From assembly GCA_947311265.1 (NCBI GenBank), contig CAMZKQ010000153.1, positions 1 to 17,507 of the forward strand: a DNA stretch of 17,507 bases. Reading direction: 5' to 3'. Each line of letters starts with the position of its first letter. The first letter of the stretch is position 1. The stretch is from an uncultured Chlorobiota bacterium (GTDB lineage: Bacteria > Bacteroidota > Bacteroidia > Bacteroidales > JAADGE01). The position numbers were made by a program, and so were the translations under genes. The notes beneath the pieces are model-generated. The model saw only the letters and a list, made by a program, of their open reading frames with translations, made no database searches and was not told where the DNA came from. Shown here one piece after another: positions 1-7,114 of the stretch.

Positions 1-277
1 AGGCGTTGGTGGCGACTCTGCGGTAGCAGCCCCTTCTGGGACACCTCCTGGCGAAGACAATGGCAGTACTTCGGGCATTGTGGGCGATGTTGAAATAGAA
101 GTAAAATTAAACCAATCGGGCAGCTTAAAAATGAAAGTATTTAACCAATCCAACAGCGATGTAAGCTACGATAAAGGCCCCTATACACAAGGGGTTGGGG
201 TGTTTTGGAGAAAAGAATTTAACACCCTTATTTTTTGGAAACCCGAAAGTAAAGATACCACAAAAACAAATAAATAA
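1..277 (+). CDS. tamB: TamB-like translocation/assembly protein, C-terminal end only (5' truncated)
   Basis: The frame is open from base 2 to the TAA at 275-277, so about 91 C-terminal residues are visible and the gene begins outside the window. The first ~25 residues are a low-complexity Gly/Ser/Pro/Ala stretch. The rest alternates hydrophobic and polar residues as in a beta strand (VEIEVKLNQSGSLKMKVFN), then has SNSDVSYDKGPYTQGVGVFW and RKEFN. The 'F N x S N ... Y T Q G V G V F ... R K E F' signature matches, from memory, the end of Bacteroidota TamB (DUF490) proteins. These are inner-membrane-anchored periplasmic proteins that work with a BamA/TamA-type partner in outer-membrane protein insertion or lipid transport. 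A GTG at 80 could be mistaken for a start, but the homology continues upstream of it. The stop abuts the ATG of the next gene, so the two are probably co-transcribed. Confidence 0.7.
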   Translation, partial: GVGGDSAVAAPSGTPPGEDNGSTSGIVGDVEIEVKLNQSGSLKMKVFNQSNSDVSYDKGPYTQGVGVFWRKEFNTLIFWKPESKDTTKTNK

Positions 278-838
278 ATGCTTGAAATAAATATCCCAAA
301 TATGATAATGATAGGCGGTGCAACAAGAAATGTAGGCAAAACTTCCCTCACGGGAAAAATACTCAAAAAATTATCTGCCGAAAACTACATCATTGGGCTT
401 AAAATAAAAACGCTATATACTGGCGACCACTTTTTCCATGGAAAAGACCGCCACCCTTTGGCAGACAACGAAAAATATAGAATTATTGAAGAATTCGACA
501 ATACAACTGCTGAAGATACTGCAAAAATGCTCCTTGCAGGAGCAAAAAGAGTCTTCCGTATAAAAGTAAAAAGCGAATTTATAGCCGATGCCATTCAAGA
601 ATTAAATGCCAAGATACAAGAAACCCCTCTTTTTATATGCGAATCCAACAGCCTACGCACAGTAGTAAAACCAGGCGTATTCCTAATGATTAAACACCAA
701 GACGGCAGAGCAATGAAACCCAGTGCAAAGCGGCTTCAACAATTTGCCGATAGAATAATTTTAACAGACGGCAAAAAACACGACTTTGACATTGCCTCTA
801 TTGCTATAACTAAAAACACTTGGAAATTAATGGAGTAA
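278..838 (+). CDS. MobB-like P-loop NTPase of unknown role
   Basis: A 186-residue cytoplasmic protein. The N-terminus has a hydrophobic strand (MIMIGG) and a Walker A motif ATRNVGKTS at residues 15-23, which fits [AG]x4GK[ST]. Further motifs are GLKIKT near residue 40, a TAEDTAKMLLAGAKRVF stretch near residues 77-93, and FICESNSLR followed by KPGVF near 118-133, where a strand ends in an acidic residue as in Walker B/G3 elements. This layout resembles MobB, the GTP-binding adaptor in molybdopterin-guanine dinucleotide synthesis, and related small P-loop proteins. No other molybdenum cofactor gene is in view, so a role in that pathway is not supported. The ATG directly follows the TAA of the TamB-like gene with no spacer, so translational coupling is likely. 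A hairpin with a T-run follows the stop. Family assignment is moderate; function is unknown. Confidence 0.65.
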   Translation: MLEINIPNMIMIGGATRNVGKTSLTGKILKKLSAENYIIGLKIKTLYTGDHFFHGKDRHPLADNEKYRIIEEFDNTTAEDTAKMLLAGAKRVFRIKVKSEFIADAIQELNAKIQETPLFICESNSLRTVVKPGVFLMIKHQDGRAMKPSAKRLQQFADRIILTDGKKHDFDIASIAITKNTWKLME

Positions 839-856
839 GATTGGGCAACTTCACAA

Positions 857-886
857 GCCTTACTTTTTTAAGTAAAGCCATTTTTA
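857..886 (+). terminator. Probable intrinsic terminator after the tamB/MobB-like unit
   Basis: Left arm GCCTTACTT (857-865) pairs with AAGTAAAGC (870-878) with one C/A mismatch, around a TTTT loop. A short T-run follows at 881-885. It lies 18 nt past the upstream stop and before the next promoter. The stem is AT-rich and modest, so this is a reasonable but not strong call. Confidence 0.45.
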
Positions 887-926
887 AAAAATAACTTATT
901 CGTTCGTAGATTTCTGCAAAAGGTTT

Positions 927-934
927 TATATTTG
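927..934 (+). promoter_or_regulatory. Bacteroidota-type -7 promoter box for the ABC transporter gene
   Basis: TATATTTG matches the TAnnTTTG -7 consensus of the Bacteroidota primary sigma factor. It lies 45 nt upstream of the ATG at 980 and downstream of the probable terminator at 857-886, giving a leader of roughly 40 nt. I see no convincing -33 element. Confidence 0.5.
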
Positions 935-979
935 TATATTATAACCCCCTAACAGCTCCATAAGGGTAAAAAATAAACT

Positions 980-3900
980 ATGAACCAACAGATACTTGAA
1001 GCATTAATGCGACTATTTGCCATTATTGCCACAGCAAACAAGGAAGGCGTATCTAAAAATGCACGAATAATTGTAACCAATTACCTCGCCGTTTTGCTTA
1101 GCAAAGCAGATGCTGATCAGTACATTACAATATTTGATGATTACATAAATGCACATAACAAAAAACTAGAACGCAACCTAGCCAAAGGACGAAAAACCCT
1201 AGCATCGCTAAACTCTGTAAAAGTTTTAGTAATTTGCGAAGATATAAATTCGCAACTGCAGCAGGAAGAAAAACTGATTGTACTTTTTCGCCTTTTTGAA
1301 TTTGTAAGAGATCAACAAATTTCCAGCGAAGAACTTGACTTTATAAAAACAGTAGCCGATATTTTTAATATTAGCAAAGAAGAGTACCAGCATGTACAAG
1401 AATTTACCATTGGTCAGGTTGAAAATATCGACGATAAATCTAGAATATTATTAATTGATAATAAAAAAGATAAAGTTGAAACCAAAGATACCTTTCGCCA
1501 TATTTTTGATAAGCAAATACATGGCACAATAACCATGCTCTATATCAAAAGCACCAATACCTTTGTGCTAAAATACGATGGCGAAGATATAATTTACCTG
1601 AACAGCCAAAATATACTGCCCCATACCTCCTATTTTTTCGACGACGGATCCATTGTAAAAGGGCAGAAAATAAAGCCCATTTACCACAGCGATGTGGCTC
1701 GGAAATTTATCCATTCGCTCAGCGAAACAAAAATTGTATTTAATGCAAAAGGCATAGAATATTTTTTTAAAAACAGTACAAACGGTATTCAGAAATTTGA
1801 TTTTTGCGAAGAGTCTGGTCGCCTTATCGGGATTATGGGGGGAAGTGGCGTAGGAAAATCAACACTCCTGAACGTACTCAATGGTAGCTATAAAGTAAAA
1901 AGAGGGACAATAAAAATAAATGGTTACGATATTTATCAAGACCGAGAACACCTAAAAGGCGTTATCGGATTTGTACCACAGGACGATTTACTAATAGAAG
2001 AACTAACTGTATATCAGAACCTTTACTACAATGCCAAACTTTGCTTCAGCACTTTTACCGAAGAACAAATTACAGCAACCTGTACCAAGGTACTCAACGA
2101 TTTAGACCTTGCCCCCACCAAAGATTTAACCGTAGGCAACTCGCTAAATAAATTCATTAGTGGAGGGCAACGAAAACGCCTAAACATTGCATTAGAGCTT
2201 ATGCGAGAGCCGTCCATTTTGATTGTCGATGAACCAACATCAGGACTCTCCTCAATGGACTCCGATATGGTCATGTCGCTGCTCAAAGAGCAGACGATAA
2301 AAGGCAAACTTGTAATTGTAAATATCCACCAACCCTCCACCGAAATTTACAAGCTATTCGATAGGCTTTTGATGATGGATAAAGGTGGACACCCCGTATA
2401 TTACGGCAGCCCAGTAGATGCCATTACCTACTTTAAACATGCCGCCAACTATGTAAATGCCGACGATAGCGAATGTGGTAGTTGTGGTAGCTTAAACCCA
2501 GAACTACCACTGCAAATACTTGAAGCTAAGATAGTTGACGAACATGGCAGATTTACCAAAGAACGAAAAATTGAAACCAAAGAATGGTACGAGGCTTATG
2601 TTACAAAAATTGAAGCCGCCAGAAAAAGCACTTACCCACCAGATGATAAAATAGAGTTGCCAACCAACTTCTTTAAAGTCCCGTCGGGCTTAAAGCAATT
2701 TCTTATTTTTACCATACGAAATATCCGCTCAAAACTTACCAACAAGCAATTTTTGCTTATTACCTTTTTGGAAGCCCCACTTTTAGCACTTATTTTAGGC
2801 TACTTTACAAAATACATAGCAGGTACACCGATAGACCCTTCCGAATACGTTTTTGCAGAAAACGTAAACCTCACCGCATATATGTTTATGGCCGTTACGG
2901 TGGCTCTGTTTTTTGGGCTTACCCTTAGTGCCGAAGAAATTATTAAAGACCGTAAAATACTGAAAAGGGAAAAGTTCCTGAACCTAAGCAAAATTAGCTA
3001 TCTGAACTCTAAAATAATAGTCCTTTTTATTATTTCAGCCATTCAAACACTTTCATTTATCCTTGTTGGTAATTTTATTTTAGAAATAAAAGGCATGACG
3101 ATGACCTATTGGCTAATCCTTTTTAGTACCGCAGCCTTTGCCAACATTTTAGGGCTAAATATATCAGCATCATTAGATTCTATTGTTACAATCTACATTA
3201 CAATCCCATTTATTTTAGTGCCACAGTTGCTTTTTAGTGGTACAATTATTGATTTTTCAAAATTGCACCCTTCTACCACTTCGGTAAAATATGTACCATT
3301 AATTGGCGATTTAATGACTTCCCGCTGGGCATACGAAGCCATGGCAGTTGCCCAATTTAAAGAAAATGATTTTCAAAAACACTATTTTGATGTCGATCAA
3401 CGCAAAAGCGAAATTAGCTTTAAAAAAACGTTCCTTATAGATGAACTAGAATCCTACATTTCTATAATTTTAAAAAATCAGAAACAAAAAAAGAATGAAA
3501 AACAAAGCGAACGCTATCTCAAAATTATCACCAACGAAGTAAAAGGCTTAGAAGATTTTTCTCAGAAATTTGAAAAAATGCCTTCATTTACCAACTACGA
3601 AAAAATAACTCCTGAAAGTTTTAACCCAGAGGTGGCCGAAAGCATACGCAAATATTTCAGGCAAATACGCTTTCGTTTTGGTAAGATACAATCCCAACTT
3701 ACTCGAGAAAAAGACAAGATAACCCAGCAATTAATAAAAGATTTGGGCAGCAAAGAAGCCTATTACGAACTAGAAAAAGATTATAGGAACAAACGTTTAG
3801 ACCGTATTTTACGCAATAAAACGGGGGGCGATATACTTACCGAAGAAGATATGGTACTGGTACAAATGATGGACCCAATTTATAAAATACCAGAATTTAA

Positions 3901-4093
3901 CACAGGACGCTCGCACTTTTATGCCCCACAGAAAAAAATAGGCGGGATTTCAATAGATACACTATGGTACAATGTTGCCTTTATCTGGTTTACTTGCCTA
4001 ATTATTTATTTGTTTTTGGTCTTTGATGTGTTCAGAAAATCATTGGAGCTAATAGGGAAATTAAACCCCTTTGGCAAAACAGGAAGGGGCTAA
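980..4093 (+). CDS. ABCG-type ABC transporter, ATPase and permease fused, with TerB-like N-terminal region
   Basis: A 1037-residue single-chain exporter-like protein. Residues 1-~145 are helical and acidic and resemble a TerB-type (tellurite resistance B) domain. Residues ~170-260 form a beta-rich part that may be FHA-like. The ATPase domain follows, with Walker A GGSGVGKS at 287-294, the Q-loop FVPQDD near 331-336, signature SGGQRKR at 394-400, Walker B ILIVDEP with D417/E418, and H-loop His450 in NIHQPS. The SGGQRKR and DEPTSGLS wording is characteristic of the ABCG (White/PDR) class. A CGSCG motif lies just after the ATPase. An ABC2-type membrane domain (about six helices) spans ~570-770. 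A charged, coiled soluble insert runs ~790-990, and one last helix (~1000-1020) precedes the C-terminus. All catalytic motifs are intact. Substrate cannot be told. The MBOAT gene follows by 13 nt, suggesting one transcript and perhaps a shared envelope role. Confidence 0.88.
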   Translation: MNQQILEALMRLFAIIATANKEGVSKNARIIVTNYLAVLLSKADADQYITIFDDYINAHNKKLERNLAKGRKTLASLNSVKVLVICEDINSQLQQEEKLIVLFRLFEFVRDQQISSEELDFIKTVADIFNISKEEYQHVQEFTIGQVENIDDKSRILLIDNKKDKVETKDTFRHIFDKQIHGTITMLYIKSTNTFVLKYDGEDIIYLNSQNILPHTSYFFDDGSIVKGQKIKPIYHSDVARKFIHSLSETKIVFNAKGIEYFFKNSTNGIQKFDFCEESGRLIGIMGGSGVGKSTLLNVLNGSYKVKRGTIKINGYDIYQDREHLKGVIGFVPQDDLLIEELTVYQNLYYNAKLCFSTFTEEQITATCTKVLNDLDLAPTKDLTVGNSLNKFISGGQRKRLNIALELMREPSILIVDEPTSGLSSMDSDMVMSLLKEQTIKGKLVIVNIHQPSTEIYKLFDRLLMMDKGGHPVYYGSPVDAITYFKHAANYVNADDSECGSCGSLNPELPLQILEAKIVDEHGRFTKERKIETKEWYEAYVTKIEAARKSTYPPDDKIELPTNFFKVPSGLKQFLIFTIRNIRSKLTNKQFLLITFLEAPLLALILGYFTKYIAGTPIDPSEYVFAENVNLTAYMFMAVTVALFFGLTLSAEEIIKDRKILKREKFLNLSKISYLNSKIIVLFIISAIQTLSFILVGNFILEIKGMTMTYWLILFSTAAFANILGLNISASLDSIVTIYITIPFILVPQLLFSGTIIDFSKLHPSTTSVKYVPLIGDLMTSRWAYEAMAVAQFKENDFQKHYFDVDQRKSEISFKKTFLIDELESYISIILKNQKQKKNEKQSERYLKIITNEVKGLEDFSQKFEKMPSFTNYEKITPESFNPEVAESIRKYFRQIRFRFGKIQSQLTREKDKITQQLIKDLGSKEAYYELEKDYRNKRLDRILRNKTGGDILTEEDMVLVQMMDPIYKIPEFNTGRSHFYAPQKKIGGISIDTLWYNVAFIWFTCLIIYLFLVFDVFRKSLELIGKLNPFGKTGRG

Positions 4094-4106
4094 ATAGTTA
4101 CTTGCA

Positions 4107-5531
4107 ATGCTTTTTAATTCGCTACATTTTTTATTATTTTTCCCGCTTGTAGTAGCCATTTACTTTTTACTATCGGTAAAATACAGACGTGTTTTTTTGC
4201 TTGCCGCAAGCTGGTATTTTTACATGGCATGGAAGCCAGAATACATACTATTACTAGCCTTCTCTACAACAGCAGATTATTTTGCCGCTAGGCAAATGCA
4301 AAAATCGAAGACACTAACAAGGCGACGTTTCTTCCTTTTCCTTAGTCTAGGCATCAACTTAGCAGTACTTTTGGGCTTTAAATACTTCAACTTTTTCAAT
4401 TACAATGTTAGCCGCCTTTTAAGTAATTTCAACCTCTTTTACGACAGCCATCTTTACGATTTACTCCTGCCCGTAGGCATTTCCTTCTACACTTTCCAGA
4501 CCATGAGTTATGCTGTAGATATTTATAAAAAACGAATAGTAGCCGAGAAAAATTTTGTGAAATTTGCCTTATTTGTGTCCTTTTTCCCCCAACTTGTAGC
4601 CGGCCCCATAGAGCGGGCAAGCCATTTGCTACCGCAATTTGATAAAAAATTTAGCTTTGATTACCAGCGAGTTACAGATGGGCTAAAATTAGTAATTTGG
4701 GGCTTCTTTCAGAAAATTGTAATTGCCGATAACATGGCACGCTTCGTAGAAGCCGTTTACTCTCACCCCAACAATTACGCCAGTTTAGATATTATTTTAG
4801 CCACCCTATTTTTTGCTGTGCAAATTTATTGCGACTTTTCGGGCTATACAGATATTGCCCGAGGCACAGCAAAAATAATGGGCTACGACCTACAAGCCAA
4901 CTTTAAACGCCCCTACTTTTCAAAATCCTTTGCCGACTTTTGGCGGCGTTGGCACATTTCGCTAAGTCGCTGGTTTAGAGATTATGTCTACATACAACTA
5001 GGGGGCAGTAGAGTTGGGCAATGGCGTTTGTATTTTAATATTTTCGCCACATTTGTACTCAGTGGCATTTGGCACGGGGCTCGCTGGACATTCATTATTT
5101 GGGGGGCATTGCACAGCATATATTACATTGCCGAGTTGAAATTTAAAGGAAAACTAAGTTTTCCTAACATCACAAAACCATGGCAACTAAAAGCCATTAA
5201 TTTAGGAAAAGTACTCTTTGTTTTTATACTAGTTAATTTTGCTTGGATATTTTTTCGTTCCGAATCCGTGAAAATTGCAGTAACATTAATCGGGAATATA
5301 TTTGATTTTTCGGTACTGAAAATTTCCTTCCATCGCCCTAGCATACTTATTAACCTATTACTTATCAGCTTCTTAGTTTTTGTCCATTTATTGGAGCGAA
5401 AAAAAAGTATTATAGAGATTGTGTCTGAAAAGCACGTTTTTTTGCGTTGGACAATCTATTATTCTACAATTATGGTGTTATTTGTTTTTGGAAATTTTAA
5501 TAATGAAGAATTTATCTATTTTCAGTTCTAA
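4107..5531 (+). CDS. MBOAT family membrane-bound O-acyltransferase, AlgI-like
   Basis: A 474-residue polytopic inner-membrane protein with many hydrophobic helices from residue 1 on. It has the AlgI/DltB-type landmarks in order: PVGISFYTFQTMSY (~residues 124-137), FFPQLVAGPIER (~158-169), FWRRWHISLSRWFRDYVY with His283, and SGIWHGARW with the invariant catalytic His323, then a further His336 in GALHS. Proteins of this family move acyl (often acetyl) groups across the membrane onto extracellular polysaccharide, teichoic acid or lipid. Family length is typical and all key histidines are present. AlgI-type enzymes usually sit beside an SGNH-hydrolase-like partner (AlgJ/AlgX/PatB type) that completes acetyl transfer; none is adjacent here. 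It starts 13 nt after the ABC transporter and is probably co-transcribed with it. The acceptor is unknown. Confidence 0.9.
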   Translation: MLFNSLHFLLFFPLVVAIYFLLSVKYRRVFLLAASWYFYMAWKPEYILLLAFSTTADYFAARQMQKSKTLTRRRFFLFLSLGINLAVLLGFKYFNFFNYNVSRLLSNFNLFYDSHLYDLLLPVGISFYTFQTMSYAVDIYKKRIVAEKNFVKFALFVSFFPQLVAGPIERASHLLPQFDKKFSFDYQRVTDGLKLVIWGFFQKIVIADNMARFVEAVYSHPNNYASLDIILATLFFAVQIYCDFSGYTDIARGTAKIMGYDLQANFKRPYFSKSFADFWRRWHISLSRWFRDYVYIQLGGSRVGQWRLYFNIFATFVLSGIWHGARWTFIIWGALHSIYYIAELKFKGKLSFPNITKPWQLKAINLGKVLFVFILVNFAWIFFRSESVKIAVTLIGNIFDFSVLKISFHRPSILINLLLISFLVFVHLLERKKSIIEIVSEKHVFLRWTIYYSTIMVLFVFGNFNNEEFIYFQF

Positions 5532-5548
5532 ACTTCTAAAAGAATTTA

Positions 5549-5556
5549 TATATTTG
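5549..5556 (+). promoter_or_regulatory. Bacteroidota-type -7 promoter box for the serine hydrolase gene
   Basis: TATATTTG, matching TAnnTTTG, ends 13 nt before the ATG at 5570. With the usual spacing of about 6-7 nt to the start site, the mRNA leader would be only about 7 nt. The same octamer occurs upstream of the ABC transporter gene at 927-934. Confidence 0.5.
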
Positions 5557-5569
5557 TAGAAAAACAAAT

Positions 5570-7099
5570 ATGAAACAAAAACAGCTCCTCCTGAGCATAC
5601 TCTTTTTCGCTTTTTCGATACCATTAACTTCCGCCCAAAAGGGCATCGTATATACAGAACTGGACGAGTATATCCAAAAAGCTCAAAAAGACTGGAAAAT
5701 ACCAGGCATGGCTATCGCCATTGTAAAGGACGGTAAAATTGTGTTTTCCAAAGGTTATGGTGTAAAAAATATCAATAAAAAAGCAACAGTTAATGACGAA
5801 ACTTTATTTGCAATAGCCTCAAACACAAAGGCCTTTACATCGGCCTCCATTGCTATATTGGTAGATGAAGGGCGGTTAAAATTAGACGATAAGGTGCGGC
5901 AATACTTGCCCTACTTCCAACTCTACGACCCCTATGTTTCGCAAGAAATGACCGTGCGAGATTTACTCTGCCACCGCTCAGGACTAGCCACATTTAGCGG
6001 CGATTTGCTTTGGTACGAAACCTCATATTCGAGCAAAGAAGTAATTGAAAGGGCTCGATTTCTAAAACCAGTTTACGGTTTCAGAACAACGTTTGGATAT
6101 TCAAACATCATGTTTATTGCCGCAGGAGAAGTTATAAAAGCAGTAACCGATAGCACTTGGGCACAATACGTTGAAGCTCACTTTTTAAAACCATTGGGCA
6201 TGAAACACTCCAATACAAGCATTAAGTACCTAACAAAAGGGGGCAATTTTGCACAGCCCCACCATGTCGAATCAGGACAAAAAACACAAACTATAAACTA
6301 CATGAGTTGGGATAATTGTGCACCTGCAGCGGCAATTAATTCGAGTGTGAAAGATATGTCTAACTGGCTGATAATGAATTTAAATAAAGGGAAATTTAAA
6401 GGCAAGCAAATAGTCAGTAGCAAAGGCATTTGGGAAATGCAAAGCCCACACACTATCCTGCCTGTAAGCCGTAACTCTACAGCTGAAAACTTTAGTGCCT
6501 ATGGCTTGGGCTGGGAAATTGCCGATTTTAAAGGCAACAAAATTATAAGCCATGGCGGTGGGGCCGATGGTATGATTTCTAAAACACTCCTTATCCCTAG
6601 CGAAAACTTCGGGTTTGTTGTCCTTACCAATAGCATTAACTACTTGCCTTCGGCATTAGGAAAATATATTTTAGAAGATTATTTTGGCTCGCCCACAAGA
6701 GATTGGAGCGACTTATACCTCAACTATTTCAACCAAACTCATGCCAACGATTTGGCAAAAATAGAAAACGAAGATAAAAACAGAAATAAAGCATCAAAAC
6801 CAAGCCTTGATTTATCTAGCTACGTCGGCACATATTCTGGACAAATGTATGGCGATGCAACAATTACACTAAAAAAAGAAAAATTGCACATTCAGTTTGA
6901 ACCCACAAAGGTATTTTCAGGAGATTTAAAGCACTTCCAGTACGATACATTTACGCTAAAACTAGAAAATACCCCATCGCTCCCCCGAGGTAAAGTTACT
7001 TTTGTGCTTGATGCAACGGGAAAGGTGGAAGAAATGAAAGTAGATATTCCTAACCCAGATTTTGACTTTAAAGAATTAAAATTTTTAAAAGTTCAATAG
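5570..7099 (+). CDS. Secreted serine hydrolase of the beta-lactamase (class C/PBP4-like) family with DUF3471-like C-terminus
   Basis: A 509-residue protein with a clear signal peptide (KQKQ charged start, hydrophobic core, likely cleavage after TSA near residue 22), so it should act in the periplasm or outside. The beta-lactamase fold covers ~27-390 and has its three catalytic motifs: SxxK as S84-N-T-K87, the YxN motif Y177-S-N179, and HGG at His328 in place of the KTG box. Residues ~412-505 (SSYVGTYSGQMYGDATITL) resemble the DUF3471 beta-barrel domain often attached to this family. Such proteins are esterases, D-amino-acid peptidases or related peptidoglycan/peptide hydrolases and are seldom true beta-lactamases. 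The substrate is not evident. It starts with its own promoter box, and the following sensor gene begins 15 nt after its stop, so the two are probably one operon. Confidence 0.9.
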   Translation: MKQKQLLLSILFFAFSIPLTSAQKGIVYTELDEYIQKAQKDWKIPGMAIAIVKDGKIVFSKGYGVKNINKKATVNDETLFAIASNTKAFTSASIAILVDEGRLKLDDKVRQYLPYFQLYDPYVSQEMTVRDLLCHRSGLATFSGDLLWYETSYSSKEVIERARFLKPVYGFRTTFGYSNIMFIAAGEVIKAVTDSTWAQYVEAHFLKPLGMKHSNTSIKYLTKGGNFAQPHHVESGQKTQTINYMSWDNCAPAAAINSSVKDMSNWLIMNLNKGKFKGKQIVSSKGIWEMQSPHTILPVSRNSTAENFSAYGLGWEIADFKGNKIISHGGGADGMISKTLLIPSENFGFVVLTNSINYLPSALGKYILEDYFGSPTRDWSDLYLNYFNQTHANDLAKIENEDKNRNKASKPSLDLSSYVGTYSGQMYGDATITLKKEKLHIQFEPTKVFSGDLKHFQYDTFTLKLENTPSLPRGKVTFVLDATGKVEEMKVDIPNPDFDFKELKFLKVQ

Positions 7100-7114
7100 C
7101 AAAAGTATCTCTAA

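Noticed and set aside
80..82. GTG at 80 as the start of a 65-residue gene
   Set aside because: The frame is open upstream to the window edge, and the sequence reads as the end of a longer TamB-like protein.
5570..7099. Beta-lactamase conferring antibiotic resistance
   Set aside because: It has the fold and SxxK/YxN motifs, but the HGG box and DUF3471-like tail point to the broad esterase/peptidase group; resistance cannot be claimed.
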